Shown here piece by piece: positions 53,700 to 63,963 of a stretch of 64,000 nt of DNA. How positions within the stretch are numbered: the stretch's first letter is position 1; the number at the start of each line of letters is the position of its first letter. The stretch lies in contig NZ_QVON01000003.1 of NCBI RefSeq assembly GCF_003426735.1, positions 62,001 to 126,000 of the forward strand, in the 5' to 3' direction. Under the pieces are notes generated by a model. That model was not told the DNA's origin. It worked only from the letters and a program-made list of their open reading frames with translations, and did not search any database. Position numbers and translations under genes: made by a program. The stretch comes from Arenibacter sp. P308M17 (GTDB lineage Bacteria; Bacteroidota; Bacteroidia; Flavobacteriales; Flavobacteriaceae).

Positions 53700-56600
53700 T
53701 TAAAATGTTACGGAGAGATTAAAACCTAAGCTTCTTGTGGTCGGCATTGAAAACGATTCATAACCTTGAGCTGCCGCAGTTGGGGAAAAGGCCGTATCCG
53801 GGGCAATCCCCATTTCAACAAACTTGGAATCCCTATAAAGATACATTACATTTCTTGCCACAATGGACAATTTGGCGGAATCAAAGGGTGTGCCATTCAA
53901 AGTCTTTTTATTGAAAGAATATCCTAAAGTAACCTCTCTCAAAGAAGCATTGGTGGCATCCAATACAAATTCCTCCCCTATATTGCCCCAAGATCTGGCC
54001 GCAAAATAATCCTGTCCCAAAACATTGTTCTGGACCGAAGGGGTATAAGTCCCGTCGCCATTATCTATGACACCTTCCACGGTCAGGTTCTCCCTAACAT
54101 TGGTCCACACACCGGTTCCTTTGGCATTTTGGTCATACCTGCTCCAAGAATATACTTCCCCACCCATCCTTACATCGATCAGTGCACTTAAGGACAACCC
54201 TTTATAGGTAAAAGTATTTGTAAGACCTCCCAACCAATCCGGTTGGATATTCCCTAAAATAGAGAGCTCATCGGCACGTACATACGATTTTCCATCGGCA
54301 TTCACTACCAATTCGCCGGTCGGACTTCTTTTGTACTCATATCCTAAAATACTTCCATATGGCAATCCTGGTTGGGCAATAATACTGGCATTGTCCGTCG
54401 CAATAAAATTATAGCGATCTATTCCCTCTACCAAGCTTTCTATATTGGAAGTGTTTTTGGAAAAGTTAACATCCGCCACCCATTTAAAGGAATCAGCAAC
54501 CTTAATCGGGGTCATGGAAACGAACAATTCCACCCCTTTATTGGAAACTTCCCCCGCATTCAAATACAATCCCCCGAATCCGGTGGACTCGGACAGGCCT
54601 ATCTGCATAATTTGATTGCTGGTCTTGGAGTTATAATAGGTAAAATCGATGCTCAATCTGTTGTTAAAGAACCTTAGATCGGTTCCCACCTCAAAGGAAG
54701 TGGTCAACTCGTTCTTTAAATCCGTTGCCGGAACACTTCCATTTATTCTGGCAAAACGTTGACCCTGAAAGGTATTGCTCTGCACCGTATATCCACCTTT
54801 TGTCTGATAGGGATCCGCATCGTTCCCTGCTTGGGCGTAGGATAACCTAAGTTTGGAAAAGGTAATGGTCTCCGAATTAAAATTAAAGGCATCGGAAAGG
54901 ACATAACTTAAACTGGCAGAAGGGTACATGAACGAGTAATTACCCTCACCCAAGGTACTGGACCAGTCGTTACGCGCCGTTAAATCAAGAAAAGCATAGT
55001 TTTTATAGGCCAACTGTCCGGTCATAAATACGGATTGGATCTCTTTTTGTATCAAGGTATAGGAAGGAATGACCAAATCGGCATTTTCAATGGTATACAA
55101 CTCCGGGATATTCATGTTCCTGCCTATGGTCGAAGACCTTTCATAGCGACGTTTGAATTGATTGGCTCCTAGGGATAACGATCCTGTAAAATCATTGGAA
55201 AGTTTCCCGTTTGCCGTAAGCAGAACATCAGCATTGAGCTCGTTTACCTTAAAGGTGTCAAAATCCACCCGTCCGTTCACATAAGTCCCTCCAGGGGTTC
55301 CGGCACTGTACTGCTGTCTTTGGGTTTCCACATAACTGTCATTACCGACCCGACCCATAATGTTTAGCCAATCCGTAATTTTATAGGTTGCGGACAACAA
55401 TCCAACAAAACGGTCCCTATTGTCCTCACTGGTCACTTCATTGATCAGCCAATACGGGTTTGTGGGACTTCCTCCCTTATAATTTCGATAACTTCCATCC
55501 TCGTTGCGCCCACCGTTCATCGCCAACCAGGCCAGATCAATATTCCTCGGCACAAGATTCAGGGATGCCGCCACGTTTCGGCCGCTGGAAACCCCTACTA
55601 TAGGCCTATTATCGGCACCACTTTTTATAAAATTGGCCTTGGTCTCAACATGTAGACGATCGGAAACATCCGCCCCAAAAGTAGCATTGAAGGTATGTCT
55701 CCCAAAACTTGAATTGGGCACGATTCCCTTATTTTTCAGGGATGATGCAGATACCCGGTAATTTATCTTTTCCGATCCCCCGCCAACTGCAACGGTATTG
55801 GTGATAGTGCTCCCTACATTATAAAAATCCCTTAAATTGTCCTTGGGTTGGGAAGAATAGGGTACAGGACCTAGGTCCAATAAATTCCTTATTAAAATAA
55901 GCCTTCCATCAAACTTACCTCCCCAACTGTCCACACCACCACCTTGGGCAGGATAAACAACACCCTCGTACTCTTCAGTTCCAAAACCAAATGAGTCATC
56001 ATAGCCTACGCCATAATTGTTTTGGAATTTGGGCATTATATTTACCATTTCCATAGTTGTATTGGAATTAAAACTAACACCCAATCTTTTTTTGGAAGAG
56101 GATTTTTTAGTGGTGATCAAAATAACCCCATTGGCACCCCGCGAACCATAGAGTGCAGCGGCGTTAGGCCCTTTCAATACAGAAATGGTAGCAATATCAT
56201 CCGGGTTGATATCCTTTATACCATCCCCAAAATCGCGACCGGCAAAAATATCGGTCTGATTTAGGTTGTCGTTACTAATTGGAATACCGTCCACTACATA
56301 CAGGGGCTGGTTATTACCGCTCAAGGAACTACTTCCCCTGATCTGGACGAAAGTAGAACCTCCAGCCCCTCCGGAACCCGAGGTTACGAATACACCCGCA
56401 ACCTTACCCTTTAAGGAATTGGCCACGTTGACCTCCCTGGCTTCCGTCAAGGATTCCCCAACAATTTCTTGGGCCGAATACCCCAAAGCCTTTTTCTCCC
56501 TTTCAATACCAAAAGCGGTTACTACGACTTCCGAAAGCTCCGTATTAGAGGAATTCATCACGACATTGACCTCAGATCTAGCACCTACGGCAACTATCTG

Positions 56601-56837
56601 ACTCTCATAACCTATATATGAAAACTCCAAGGATACATTGTTATCGGGAACCTTGATCGTATAATTGCCATCAAAATCGGCAGACACCCCAGTGGCACTA
56701 CCTTTTATAACAACATTCACCCCGGGAAGCGGGGTGCCATCACTTGCATCGGTAACCGTTCCCGAGACCGATCGTTCTTGCGAAAACACTTGCAAAGTAC
56801 AAAGTGTAAAAATTGCAAAAATCAAAATTTTCTTCAT
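53700..56837 (-). CDS. susC: SusC-like TonB-dependent glycan importer
   Basis: 1045 aa. Signal peptide ends VFSQ; carboxypeptidase-like regulatory domain at about 22-95 (GTVTDASDGTPLPGVNVV), plug domain at about 110-225 (GVFVTSGSGGAGGSTFVQIRG, LYVVDGIPISNDN, NAAALYGSRGANGVILITTKK) and a 22-strand barrel ending in NLSVTF. Imports oligosaccharides with SusD. First gene of the downstream half of the locus. Confidence 0.95.
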   Translation of the reverse strand: MKKILIFAIFTLCTLQVFSQERSVSGTVTDASDGTPLPGVNVVIKGSATGVSADFDGNYTIKVPDNNVSLEFSYIGYESQIVAVGARSEVNVVMNSSNTELSEVVVTAFGIEREKKALGYSAQEIVGESLTEAREVNVANSLKGKVAGVFVTSGSGGAGGSTFVQIRGSSSLSGNNQPLYVVDGIPISNDNLNQTDIFAGRDFGDGIKDINPDDIATISVLKGPNAAALYGSRGANGVILITTKKSSSKKRLGVSFNSNTTMEMVNIMPKFQNNYGVGYDDSFGFGTEEYEGVVYPAQGGGVDSWGGKFDGRLILIRNLLDLGPVPYSSQPKDNLRDFYNVGSTITNTVAVGGGSEKINYRVSASSLKNKGIVPNSSFGRHTFNATFGADVSDRLHVETKANFIKSGADNRPIVGVSSGRNVAASLNLVPRNIDLAWLAMNGGRNEDGSYRNYKGGSPTNPYWLINEVTSEDNRDRFVGLLSATYKITDWLNIMGRVGNDSYVETQRQQYSAGTPGGTYVNGRVDFDTFKVNELNADVLLTANGKLSNDFTGSLSLGANQFKRRYERSSTIGRNMNIPELYTIENADLVIPSYTLIQKEIQSVFMTGQLAYKNYAFLDLTARNDWSSTLGEGNYSFMYPSASLSYVLSDAFNFNSETITFSKLRLSYAQAGNDADPYQTKGGYTVQSNTFQGQRFARINGSVPATDLKNELTTSFEVGTDLRFFNNRLSIDFTYYNSKTSNQIMQIGLSESTGFGGLYLNAGEVSNKGVELFVSMTPIKVADSFKWVADVNFSKNTSNIESLVEGIDRYNFIATDNASIIAQPGLPYGSILGYEYKRSPTGELVVNADGKSYVRADELSILGNIQPDWLGGLTNTFTYKGLSLSALIDVRMGGEVYSWSRYDQNAKGTGVWTNVRENLTVEGVIDNGDGTYTPSVQNNVLGQDYFAARSWGNIGEEFVLDATNASLREVTLGYSFNKKTLNGTPFDSAKLSIVARNVMYLYRDSKFVEMGIAPDTAFSPTAAAQGYESFSMPTTRSLGFNLSVTF

Positions 56838-57665
56838 AGTTATTTAGTTTTGGTTAATTTAAATTGTTTTTCATCTCAAAGTGTTCAAATGGGTGATATT
56901 TCGTAAGGAATATTAATATTGACTGCAATATAATAAGTTGAACGATAATAAACAACAAAATTTTACAAATTATTTACACAAAAATAATGTTTTGAAAGTT
57001 TTTATTATAATTAATAAACCAAACGAAACTTAAAATACATAATACACAATTATTTATAAGCTATATTTTTATAATTAGCGGAGCAATGCCTTCAAAAAGG
57101 AAAAGAATATAATAAAACACCAGAATACCGCTTACCAATGCAAGGAGAGAAGCATGCCCAAAAATTTGTAATTGAAAGATGGGTAACAATCATATTTAAA
57201 CTTACCCTTTACTTCACTCTATTTTAAAGAAGATTTTCTTTAATTATAGCCATTTGAAAGGTTCCATTATTTAATTTGTCAATAAATCCATATAAAATAA
57301 CACCCACGTATCTAAAAACAGATTATCATTGCAAAAAACACAAACATTAAAATAACCCATATAATCTAATCCCTAATGAGGAAGAAGGCCAGCTGAGTTA
57401 CAGGAATACAAATATCGATATAGTTATTGCATTTAACTTTTCTTCTTTCCATACCTTTCGAAGTAACATAAAATTTTTTGTCCCGAAAGCCAACGTGATA
57501 GGTGAAAAGTCAGTCCACACCCAAGGATAGAAGAATCTTTTGATTAAAGAAGTTTAAAATATATATGGGTCTGTCGGAGACAATAAGATGACAGTAGTTC
57601 ATTTATAAGGTAAGAAAAATATTGAATATATCGTAGAAATACCTGTTTAGAACTTCAAGAATACC
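56838..57665. other. 828-bp intergenic region upstream of susC
   Basis: Very AT-rich, no ORF of note and no clear RNA gene. It must hold the susC promoter and perhaps a regulator site. I could not pick out a convincing -33/-7 pair. No match to the ATGTATTATAACA repeat was seen here. Confidence 0.5.
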
Positions 57666-58580
57666 CTATTTATCCTTATTCCCCATTTTACCTTCCGGTT
57701 GCACCGCCAGAAGAAACGCAGCAATAACGGCCAATACAATTCCTGCAATTTTATAATGCCCCGGCATGACGCCCAAGACCAACAATGAAATAATCGAGGT
57801 CATCAAAGGCGCTCCGGCATTGGTCATTGGCGAGACTACTATTGCCTTACCGTACCTAAAGGCGAATACAAGGCAAAGGGCCCCTATGGCATTTAAAATT
57901 TGGATGGCCGCGGCCAAATAGGGGCCGTCCCAGCCCCAATTGATTTCTTGGGAAAAATCGGTCATATATAAAGCTATGGGGATGAGCATAATTCCTGTAA
58001 TCATCATATAGAAAAATATACTTTCCGCACTCATGGAGTTATTTGCCAACTTCATAAAATACGCTTGTACGCCCCAGGCAACCAGAACCAGTATGGCAAG
58101 CAAGAACCACAAGGTCCCATTTTCGCCCAACTCTTCGGTGTTTATGTCCCCACTATATTCAAATAACGGCAAGGAAAGTAAGGCCAAAGAGATACCAATG
58201 ACCCCCAACAAACCGGTGCGCTCCCTTAAAAAAAGAAGGGAGAGTACAATCGTTATCAGAGGGGAAAGGGATATTATCGGGAAGATCAAATAGGTTGGCC
58301 CCACCGTTACCGCATAAAAAAGAATCATTTGCCCACCTGCACCCAAAAGACCAATAATTAAACCATATACTATGGATTTTTTATCCCTTTCCAACTTCCA
58401 ATTGATTCGCCATAGCACAAAAACGGCAGGAAGGATCATGGTCAGGGCCCAGACACAATAGATCAAGGTATCCGGAAATCCGTTACGGGAAGGAACCCCT
58501 GTAAATGCACCCCAAACTCCCCAAAATACCGTAGCAACGATTGCAAATAACAGCCAAGGCTTCTTCTTATTGTCTTTCAT
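57666..58580 (-). CDS. EamA-type (DMT) inner membrane transporter
   Basis: 304 aa from the ATG at 58578-58580; a GTG six codons earlier is weaker. Ten membrane segments in two EamA halves (FWGVWGAFTGVPSRN; VAWGVQAYFMKLANNSM), ending in a basic tail. Probably moves a sugar or its derivative across the inner membrane. Placed between the SusC/D part and the cytoplasmic sugar enzymes. Substrate unknown. Confidence 0.85.
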   Translation of the reverse strand: MKDNKKKPWLLFAIVATVFWGVWGAFTGVPSRNGFPDTLIYCVWALTMILPAVFVLWRINWKLERDKKSIVYGLIIGLLGAGGQMILFYAVTVGPTYLIFPIISLSPLITIVLSLLFLRERTGLLGVIGISLALLSLPLFEYSGDINTEELGENGTLWFLLAILVLVAWGVQAYFMKLANNSMSAESIFFYMMITGIMLIPIALYMTDFSQEINWGWDGPYLAAAIQILNAIGALCLVFAFRYGKAIVVSPMTNAGAPLMTSIISLLVLGVMPGHYKIAGIVLAVIAAFLLAVQPEGKMGNKDK

Positions 58581-58671
58581 ATCGTATCCAAATAACACTT
58601 TAAATTATACAACCGCCCCTTATTAATCCCTTTAAAAACAAAGGAAACAATTCCTATCCATAAATTCTATA

Positions 58672-59727
58672 TCAGCGCATCCAATGATCCAGATTTTCCC
58701 TTACAAAATCATCATCGTTCAATTCGGGATAAAGGGCATACACCCTATCTATTTCCTTTTTTTGGCCCGGACTTAATCTCTCCTTTGGGTTAATGGTATA
58801 ATTACCTTTCAATAAACCCTGTCTTATCAATACTTCATGGATCCCTGCAATGGAGCCCCGAAAACGATTCCTGGAATCGAAAAAAGCCGCATTGGCATCC
58901 GTTATTCCGATTCCTAGCGATAAAAGATCCAATGCTTCCGATGGAGGTGCATTTTTTATCCTATCAAAAAGTTCCACGGCCTTTTTATTCCAAACGGCCC
59001 AATGCCCCAACAAGCCGCCCACAATTTTTTTCTTAACGATGCCGCCAACTGTGGGAATGTTATACTCTGTTAACAAATCGGCCACTATATTGTCATCGTT
59101 CCCGGTATATAGTGCAATCTCCGAAGCCCTGCCCGATTCGGCCACACCCCGCACAACATCAATGGTGTTATACCTATCAAAAGGCGCCATTTTAATGGCC
59201 ACGACATTTTCTATCCTTGAAAATTCGCGCCAAAAATCCGAATCCAAGACTCCGCCGCCAACCGAAGTCTGCAAATAAAAACCGATCACAGGTATAACTT
59301 CGGCAACTGCCCTGCAATGCGCAATCAATTCCTTGTTCGATTTTCCGTTTAAAGCCGCTAAACCAAGTAATCCGGCATGATACCCCAGATCGGCCGCAAT
59401 TTGGGCCTCCCTTACGGCCTGTGCCGTATTTCCCAACACCCCGGCAACCCTAAAAACTACCTTCCCGCCTTTGTTATAAAAGGAATCTATCTCTTCCTTT
59501 CCCAATTCCAGTACAGGTTGGTAAAGCCCCGCTTCCCGAATTTCAAATTGACTGGTATGGACGCCAATGGCCAAGCCTCCCGACCCGGCAGCCAAGTAAT
59601 ATCTGGATAATGCCCTCTGTCTGCGCTCATCCAGTTTTAAGTCTTGGGTCAATGCGGTCGGATTAGCGGGTATCACCAACCCCTTTAGCAATAAATCCTT
59701 TAAATTCTCTGACAATACACTGTTCAA
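58672..59727 (-). CDS. DapA/NAL-family class I aldolase
   Basis: 351 aa, DHDPS/N-acetylneuraminate lyase superfamily. Tyr151 in GFYLQTSVGG and Schiff-base Lys179 in VAIKMAPF are present; the usual GTTGE phosphate loop is replaced by VHTSQFE. Extra C-terminal 50 residues. It forms or splits a pyruvate-based C-C bond, perhaps for a keto-deoxy sugar acid from the glycan. Lies 19 bp from the SDR gene in the same operon. Confidence 0.85.
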   Translation of the reverse strand: MNSVLSENLKDLLLKGLVIPANPTALTQDLKLDERRQRALSRYYLAAGSGGLAIGVHTSQFEIREAGLYQPVLELGKEEIDSFYNKGGKVVFRVAGVLGNTAQAVREAQIAADLGYHAGLLGLAALNGKSNKELIAHCRAVAEVIPVIGFYLQTSVGGGVLDSDFWREFSRIENVVAIKMAPFDRYNTIDVVRGVAESGRASEIALYTGNDDNIVADLLTEYNIPTVGGIVKKKIVGGLLGHWAVWNKKAVELFDRIKNAPPSEALDLLSLGIGITDANAAFFDSRNRFRGSIAGIHEVLIRQGLLKGNYTINPKERLSPGQKKEIDRVYALYPELNDDDFVRENLDHWMR

Positions 59728-59746
59728 TGTTCCCTGTATTTAATGA

Positions 59747-60781
59747 TTAATACTTGCCGTCCCTTACCTCAAAATGGGTCGATTTACCCAACAAACGCTT
59801 ATCGGTACCTATCCAATGGGCCGTCCATTCCACCAACTGATCCAAAGCTACTTTAGGGGCTCCCAACAGGCCTATGCTCTTGGAGACATTGACCGAAAGG
59901 GCCGAATCCGCTTCAGTGCCTCTGAACAGGACCTCCTTTCCCATTAATTGTCCAAATTTTTTGGCCACCTCGGCCACAGATATCAATTGGGTGCCGCTAA
60001 TATTCAAATGCGCTGCGGGAGAAGCACAAAACTGCAAGCTTCTTAGAATCATCTCATTCGCATCCCCTTGCCAAATTACATTGGCATATCCCATGGTTAC
60101 ATCCACAGGTTCTTGATGGTAAACCTTGGAAGCAATATCCACCAATACCCCGTAGCGCATTTCCACGGCATAATTCAACCGAATTAGGATTACCGGGGTT
60201 CCGTTCCTTATACTTCCATATTCGAACAAACGTTCCCTTCCCAAACAGGACTGTGCATATTCCCCGACCGGCCCTGGAGTGTCGGATTCTTTGGATCCTC
60301 CAGAAGTTATATCCACTAATGGATAAACACATCCGGTAGAAAACGCCACTATCCTGGAGTTTTTATATTTTTGTGCAACCAGGCCCGGTAGAAAGGAATT
60401 CATTGCCCAGGTAAGGGACTCATTGCCGTCCGTACCAAATTTTGTACCTGCCAGATAAATAACATTATCCACTTCGGGAAGGCTATCCAAAAATTCCCGA
60501 TCCAGAAGGTCTCCCTTAATGGTCTCAACGCCACTTTCCTCAAGAAAGGATTGTTGTTCCCTATCGCTAAATCTGGAAACACCTATAATTCGCTTTTCGA
60601 TACCGGCCATATTACAGGCCCTTCTGGCCATACGTGCCATGGAAACTCCCATTTTACCCGCAACACCTAGCAGGATAACATCTCCTTCCAAGGCCTTGAA
60701 CATGGCTACCAAGTCTGAAGTAGGCCGCGACAAGGCTTCCTCCAACTCGTTCTCGTCCCTAAAATACTTTGGATAATCCAT
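59747..60781 (-). CDS. Extended SDR, NAD-dependent epimerase-like, without catalytic Lys
   Basis: 344 aa. Rossmann motif GVAGKMG (39-45), NVIYLAGTKFG (about 106-116), Ser/Thr at 148-149, Tyr175 in EYAQSC. In the YxxxK motif Lys is replaced by Cys179, so normal SDR catalysis is doubtful unless another residue substitutes. It resembles nucleotide-sugar or sugar epimerases. Sits between the aldolases. Function in this locus unknown. Confidence 0.82.
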   Translation of the reverse strand: MDYPKYFRDENELEEALSRPTSDLVAMFKALEGDVILLGVAGKMGVSMARMARRACNMAGIEKRIIGVSRFSDREQQSFLEESGVETIKGDLLDREFLDSLPEVDNVIYLAGTKFGTDGNESLTWAMNSFLPGLVAQKYKNSRIVAFSTGCVYPLVDITSGGSKESDTPGPVGEYAQSCLGRERLFEYGSIRNGTPVILIRLNYAVEMRYGVLVDIASKVYHQEPVDVTMGYANVIWQGDANEMILRSLQFCASPAAHLNISGTQLISVAEVAKKFGQLMGKEVLFRGTEADSALSVNVSKSIGLLGAPKVALDQLVEWTAHWIGTDKRLLGKSTHFEVRDGKY

Positions 60782-60865
60782 TTTTATTCCTTTTATTATT
60801 TTTCTGAATTATTTTTATTATCTAGTGTTATGTTAAGGATGTTATGTCATTAAATTTAGGTCTCT

Positions 60866-60881
60866 CCCGATAGCTATCGGG
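60866..60881. repeat. Perfect 16-bp palindrome CCCGATAG-CTATCGGG
   Basis: Lies in the 160-bp gap between SDR and aldolase genes. A related palindrome GTCCCGAT-AG-ATCGGGAC is at 51855-51872. Such small dispersed palindromes are frequent in flavobacterial intergenic DNA. Confidence 0.5.
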
Positions 60882-60940
60882 ATCCGCCCGACAAGTATTA
60901 TTTATATAACTGATTTTAAATAATGTATATCAAACTCACG

Positions 60941-61765
60941 TTAATTTAAATTTCTTACAATATCCAATTTTTCCTTTACCAACTCCACAATTTCATCTGT
61001 GGCTACCGGAAATACTTTTCTAAGGTCTATTTCCTCATTGGTCAATAATTTGACTTTTAGGGCACCCATAAAAATATTCTTGATCTCCGTAGCCAGGTTT
61101 ATTTTACAAATTCCCCTGTCCACCGCCTTTCTTAAACTGCTTCCCGGAACTCCAGAACCCCCGTGCAAAACCAATGCTGCAGAAGTGGCCGCTGCAATTT
61201 CCGACAACCGATCAAGTTGAAGTTCCGGCTCTCTATCATAAAAACCATGGGCGGTACCAATGGCAACGGCCAAGGCATTGACCCCCGTAGCCTCCACAAA
61301 TTCCTTTGCTTCCAAAGGATGTGTAAAACCTCCCTTTTCCTTATCCTGGCCCAATTTGGCAATATATCCAAGCTCTGCCTCAACATTGGCACCGTAGCTT
61401 TCGGCCAATTTCACTACCTTGGCCGTAATGGCCACATTTTCACTAAAGGGCCTTTCACTGGCATCGATCATTACCGAATCGAAGCCCGCATCCAAACATT
61501 GGGCCACAAGATCATAGGAATCCCCATGATCCAAGTGTATCCACCCCTCCACACCATGATAATTGAGCATGGATCTGGCCATTTGATATGCCACGGGCAA
61601 TCCCATATAGTCTATAGAGCTTTTGGTCAGTTGCAAAATAAGGGGCTGCTCCATAGCTTTCGCAGCCAATAAAACCCCTTTCAAGGTCTCGAAATTATAA
61701 AAATTTGTAGCCAAGACCGCCTGTTTTTTACTTCTTAACGCTATGAACTTATCTTGTAATTTCAT
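60941..61765 (-). CDS. Class II aldolase, tagatose/fructose-bisphosphate type
   Basis: 274 aa. Zn site and catalytic Asp in IHLDHG (Asp79, His80), VEAELGYI, second His in LVLHGGSGVPG, then KINLATEI phosphate-binding end. GatY/KbaY-like by size and motifs. Would split tagatose-1,6-bisphosphate into dihydroxyacetone phosphate and glyceraldehyde-3-phosphate. The start overlaps the kinase stop by 4 bp. Confidence 0.88.
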   Translation of the reverse strand: MKLQDKFIALRSKKQAVLATNFYNFETLKGVLLAAKAMEQPLILQLTKSSIDYMGLPVAYQMARSMLNYHGVEGWIHLDHGDSYDLVAQCLDAGFDSVMIDASERPFSENVAITAKVVKLAESYGANVEAELGYIAKLGQDKEKGGFTHPLEAKEFVEATGVNALAVAIGTAHGFYDREPELQLDRLSEIAAATSAALVLHGGSGVPGSSLRKAVDRGICKINLATEIKNIFMGALKVKLLTNEEIDLRKVFPVATDEIVELVKEKLDIVRNLN

Positions 61766-62718
61766 TCTATTGACCCATAATAATTAAACCTATCCTTCGC
61801 TATTTTCATTATTTCATCAAGATTATTAAAAGCCCCGGTCCCACCGGCTTCCGTTGTAGAAATGGCCCCGATCAAATTCCCGAACTCCTGGCAATCTTCA
61901 GGGGAAGCCCCCTTTATAAACCTGGAAATAAAACCTGCATTAAAACTATCTCCCGCACCTATGGTATCGACCACGTTCTTATTCAAAAAAGGTTTTTGTG
62001 GAACCAACTTATCATCATAATACATTACAGACCCCCTGCTACCACATTTAACCACCACATAGTTGCATTTAATTCCAACACTTTCAATGGCTTGGTCAAT
62101 GCTAGAAAACCCTGTCAATTTTTTAAGCTCCACTTCATTGGGAATAAAAACATCCACAAAAGGAAGCACTTGTTCCAAATTGAGCTCCCATGTTTCGGAC
62201 GGGTCCCATTGTACATCCAACGAAGTCGTGATTCCCTCATTTTTTGCCATTTCAAATAGTCTATGAAGGCTATTTTTAAATCCTGGCTGAAAAAAATAAG
62301 AGGAAAAGTGAAGGTGTTCGGCCCGTCTTAACTGCTTTGGGTCAATATCATCCAGACCCATATAGGACATGGCCCCTTGGTGAGTAATCATAGCCCTTTC
62401 CTCATCATAACTAAGTGCTACCGTGGCCCCGGTCTTATATTTATCATCAATGATGATCATCGAAGTATCTACTCCCGCACTGTTTAATTCATCAATTATA
62501 AATTGCCCAAAAACATCATTGCCAAGCTTTCCTACAAAGGCCACCTTTAAGCCCAAAGAGCTTAAATTGCTGGCGCAAATGGCAGATGAACTTCCCAAGG
62601 TCAAAGTCATGTCGTTCGACAAAATTTCTTTTCCGACCTCTGGAAATCCTTGGATCTGGTTAAAAATCAAATCCACATTGAGTTCCCCTACCACTATGAC
62701 ATCAAATTCCCTCGCCAT
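61762..62718 (-). CDS. PfkB-family sugar kinase
   Basis: 318 aa. N-terminal GELNVDLI, then GSSSAICASNLSSLG, C-terminal signature DTIGAGDSFNAGF with catalytic Asp257. The neighbours (AgaS-type isomerase, class II aldolase) suggest tagatose-6-phosphate kinase, though ribokinase-like substrates cannot be excluded. 4-bp overlap with the aldolase gene. Confidence 0.88.
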   Translation of the reverse strand: MAREFDVIVVGELNVDLIFNQIQGFPEVGKEILSNDMTLTLGSSSAICASNLSSLGLKVAFVGKLGNDVFGQFIIDELNSAGVDTSMIIIDDKYKTGATVALSYDEERAMITHQGAMSYMGLDDIDPKQLRRAEHLHFSSYFFQPGFKNSLHRLFEMAKNEGITTSLDVQWDPSETWELNLEQVLPFVDVFIPNEVELKKLTGFSSIDQAIESVGIKCNYVVVKCGSRGSVMYYDDKLVPQKPFLNKNVVDTIGAGDSFNAGFISRFIKGASPEDCQEFGNLIGAISTTEAGGTGAFNNLDEIMKIAKDRFNYYGSIE

Positions 62719-62808
62719 TGACTATATTTTCAGTGCTTTAAATATTTTCTTATATCAAATCTAAATTATCACAATTTCTTTGACTGCATAGGTAGTATGG
62801 TTTTATAC

Positions 62809-63963
62809 CTATTTTTTATTCTTATAAATTTTAACCCCCTGAACCACTCTGTTGATAGAATTATTTACCGATGGGGAATCTGGCGAAAGACCCAGATCCA
62901 GTGATTTGAACAGTCCTAAAAGTTGACTTGGAAGTACCGCGCACACCGCAAAATATTCCTCTGGGATATTATTGGATTCGGCTACCTCAATGAACAGGTC
63001 CAAAGAAATACTTTCTTTATTTTTTATAAGCTCGCCGATTCCAATTTCGTACAACTTTTCTTTTTGCTGATTTATGGATCTCACCAAATCGTACTCATAT
63101 TTATTTACAAAATCATCATTGGAAAAAAGGTACACTACCAAAGTAGATTCATTGATAACTGCTTTGGGACCATGTCTCAACCCCAGGAACGAATCGTATT
63201 TACAAACTACCTGACCATCTGTCAATTCCTGGACTTTTAAATGGGACTCCCTTGCAATTCCTTTTAGAGCGCCCGACCCAAGAAAAAACACCCTATTAAA
63301 TTCCAGCGTGGCCACGACCTTTACCATTTCCGTATATTTTTCAAGAATGGTTTTCCCATACCGCACTAAATGGTCCACATATTTTTTATTCCTTTCCAAC
63401 TTTTTAATATCGGACACCAGAATCCCGGCCAACAACATAGTGGTAAAGGATGACGTCATAGCCAACCCCTTATCATTTGCCCCTGCAGGCATTAACAGCA
63501 CAAAAGAATTGTCCAGATCGGCCAAATTGGCAAGCTTGCCGGTAGCGTTACATGTGATTATCAAATGAAAGATCGTAGTGCAATATTCAGAAGCCAAATC
63601 GACCGTAGCAACACTTTCCGGACTATCCCCGGAACGTGCAAAGGACACCATCAATACCGGTTGTTCGGAATCCATGATATAATCGGCAGGGTGCGAAATA
63701 AAATCGGTCGATGCTATCACCTCCGTTGGCCTTCCAAATTTTTTCTGAAACTTTTTATGCAGCACTTCCCCAATAAAAGCAGAGGTACCGGCACCTGTCA
63801 AGATAACCTTCAGATTATCATAAACCAACACTTTATTCAGGAAACTGGACAATTCCTGTTTTGAAGCTACAACATCTTCATAGGTCTTTTGCCACAAATA
63901 AGGCTGACCCATTATTTCGGAAGCCGTATAACTTGAACTTGTCGCATTTTTATTTTCAATCAT
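62809..63963 (-). CDS. agaS: SIS-domain sugar isomerase/deaminase (AgaS-like)
   Basis: 384 aa from the ATG at 63961-63963, the usual AgaS length; an upstream frame extension reaches the window edge without similarity. Two SIS domains: ILTGAGTSAFIGE, SFARSGDSPES, then FLGSGALKGIARES and GLRHGPKA. AgaS converts galactosamine-6-phosphate to tagatose-6-phosphate with release of ammonia. It stands first in the visible row agaS-kinase-aldolase-SDR-aldolase-transporter and gives the best hint to the substrate. Confidence 0.9.
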   Translation of the reverse strand: MIENKNATSSSYTASEIMGQPYLWQKTYEDVVASKQELSSFLNKVLVYDNLKVILTGAGTSAFIGEVLHKKFQKKFGRPTEVIASTDFISHPADYIMDSEQPVLMVSFARSGDSPESVATVDLASEYCTTIFHLIITCNATGKLANLADLDNSFVLLMPAGANDKGLAMTSSFTTMLLAGILVSDIKKLERNKKYVDHLVRYGKTILEKYTEMVKVVATLEFNRVFFLGSGALKGIARESHLKVQELTDGQVVCKYDSFLGLRHGPKAVINESTLVVYLFSNDDFVNKYEYDLVRSINQQKEKLYEIGIGELIKNKESISLDLFIEVAESNNIPEEYFAVCAVLPSQLLGLFKSLDLGLSPDSPSVNNSINRVVQGVKIYKNKK

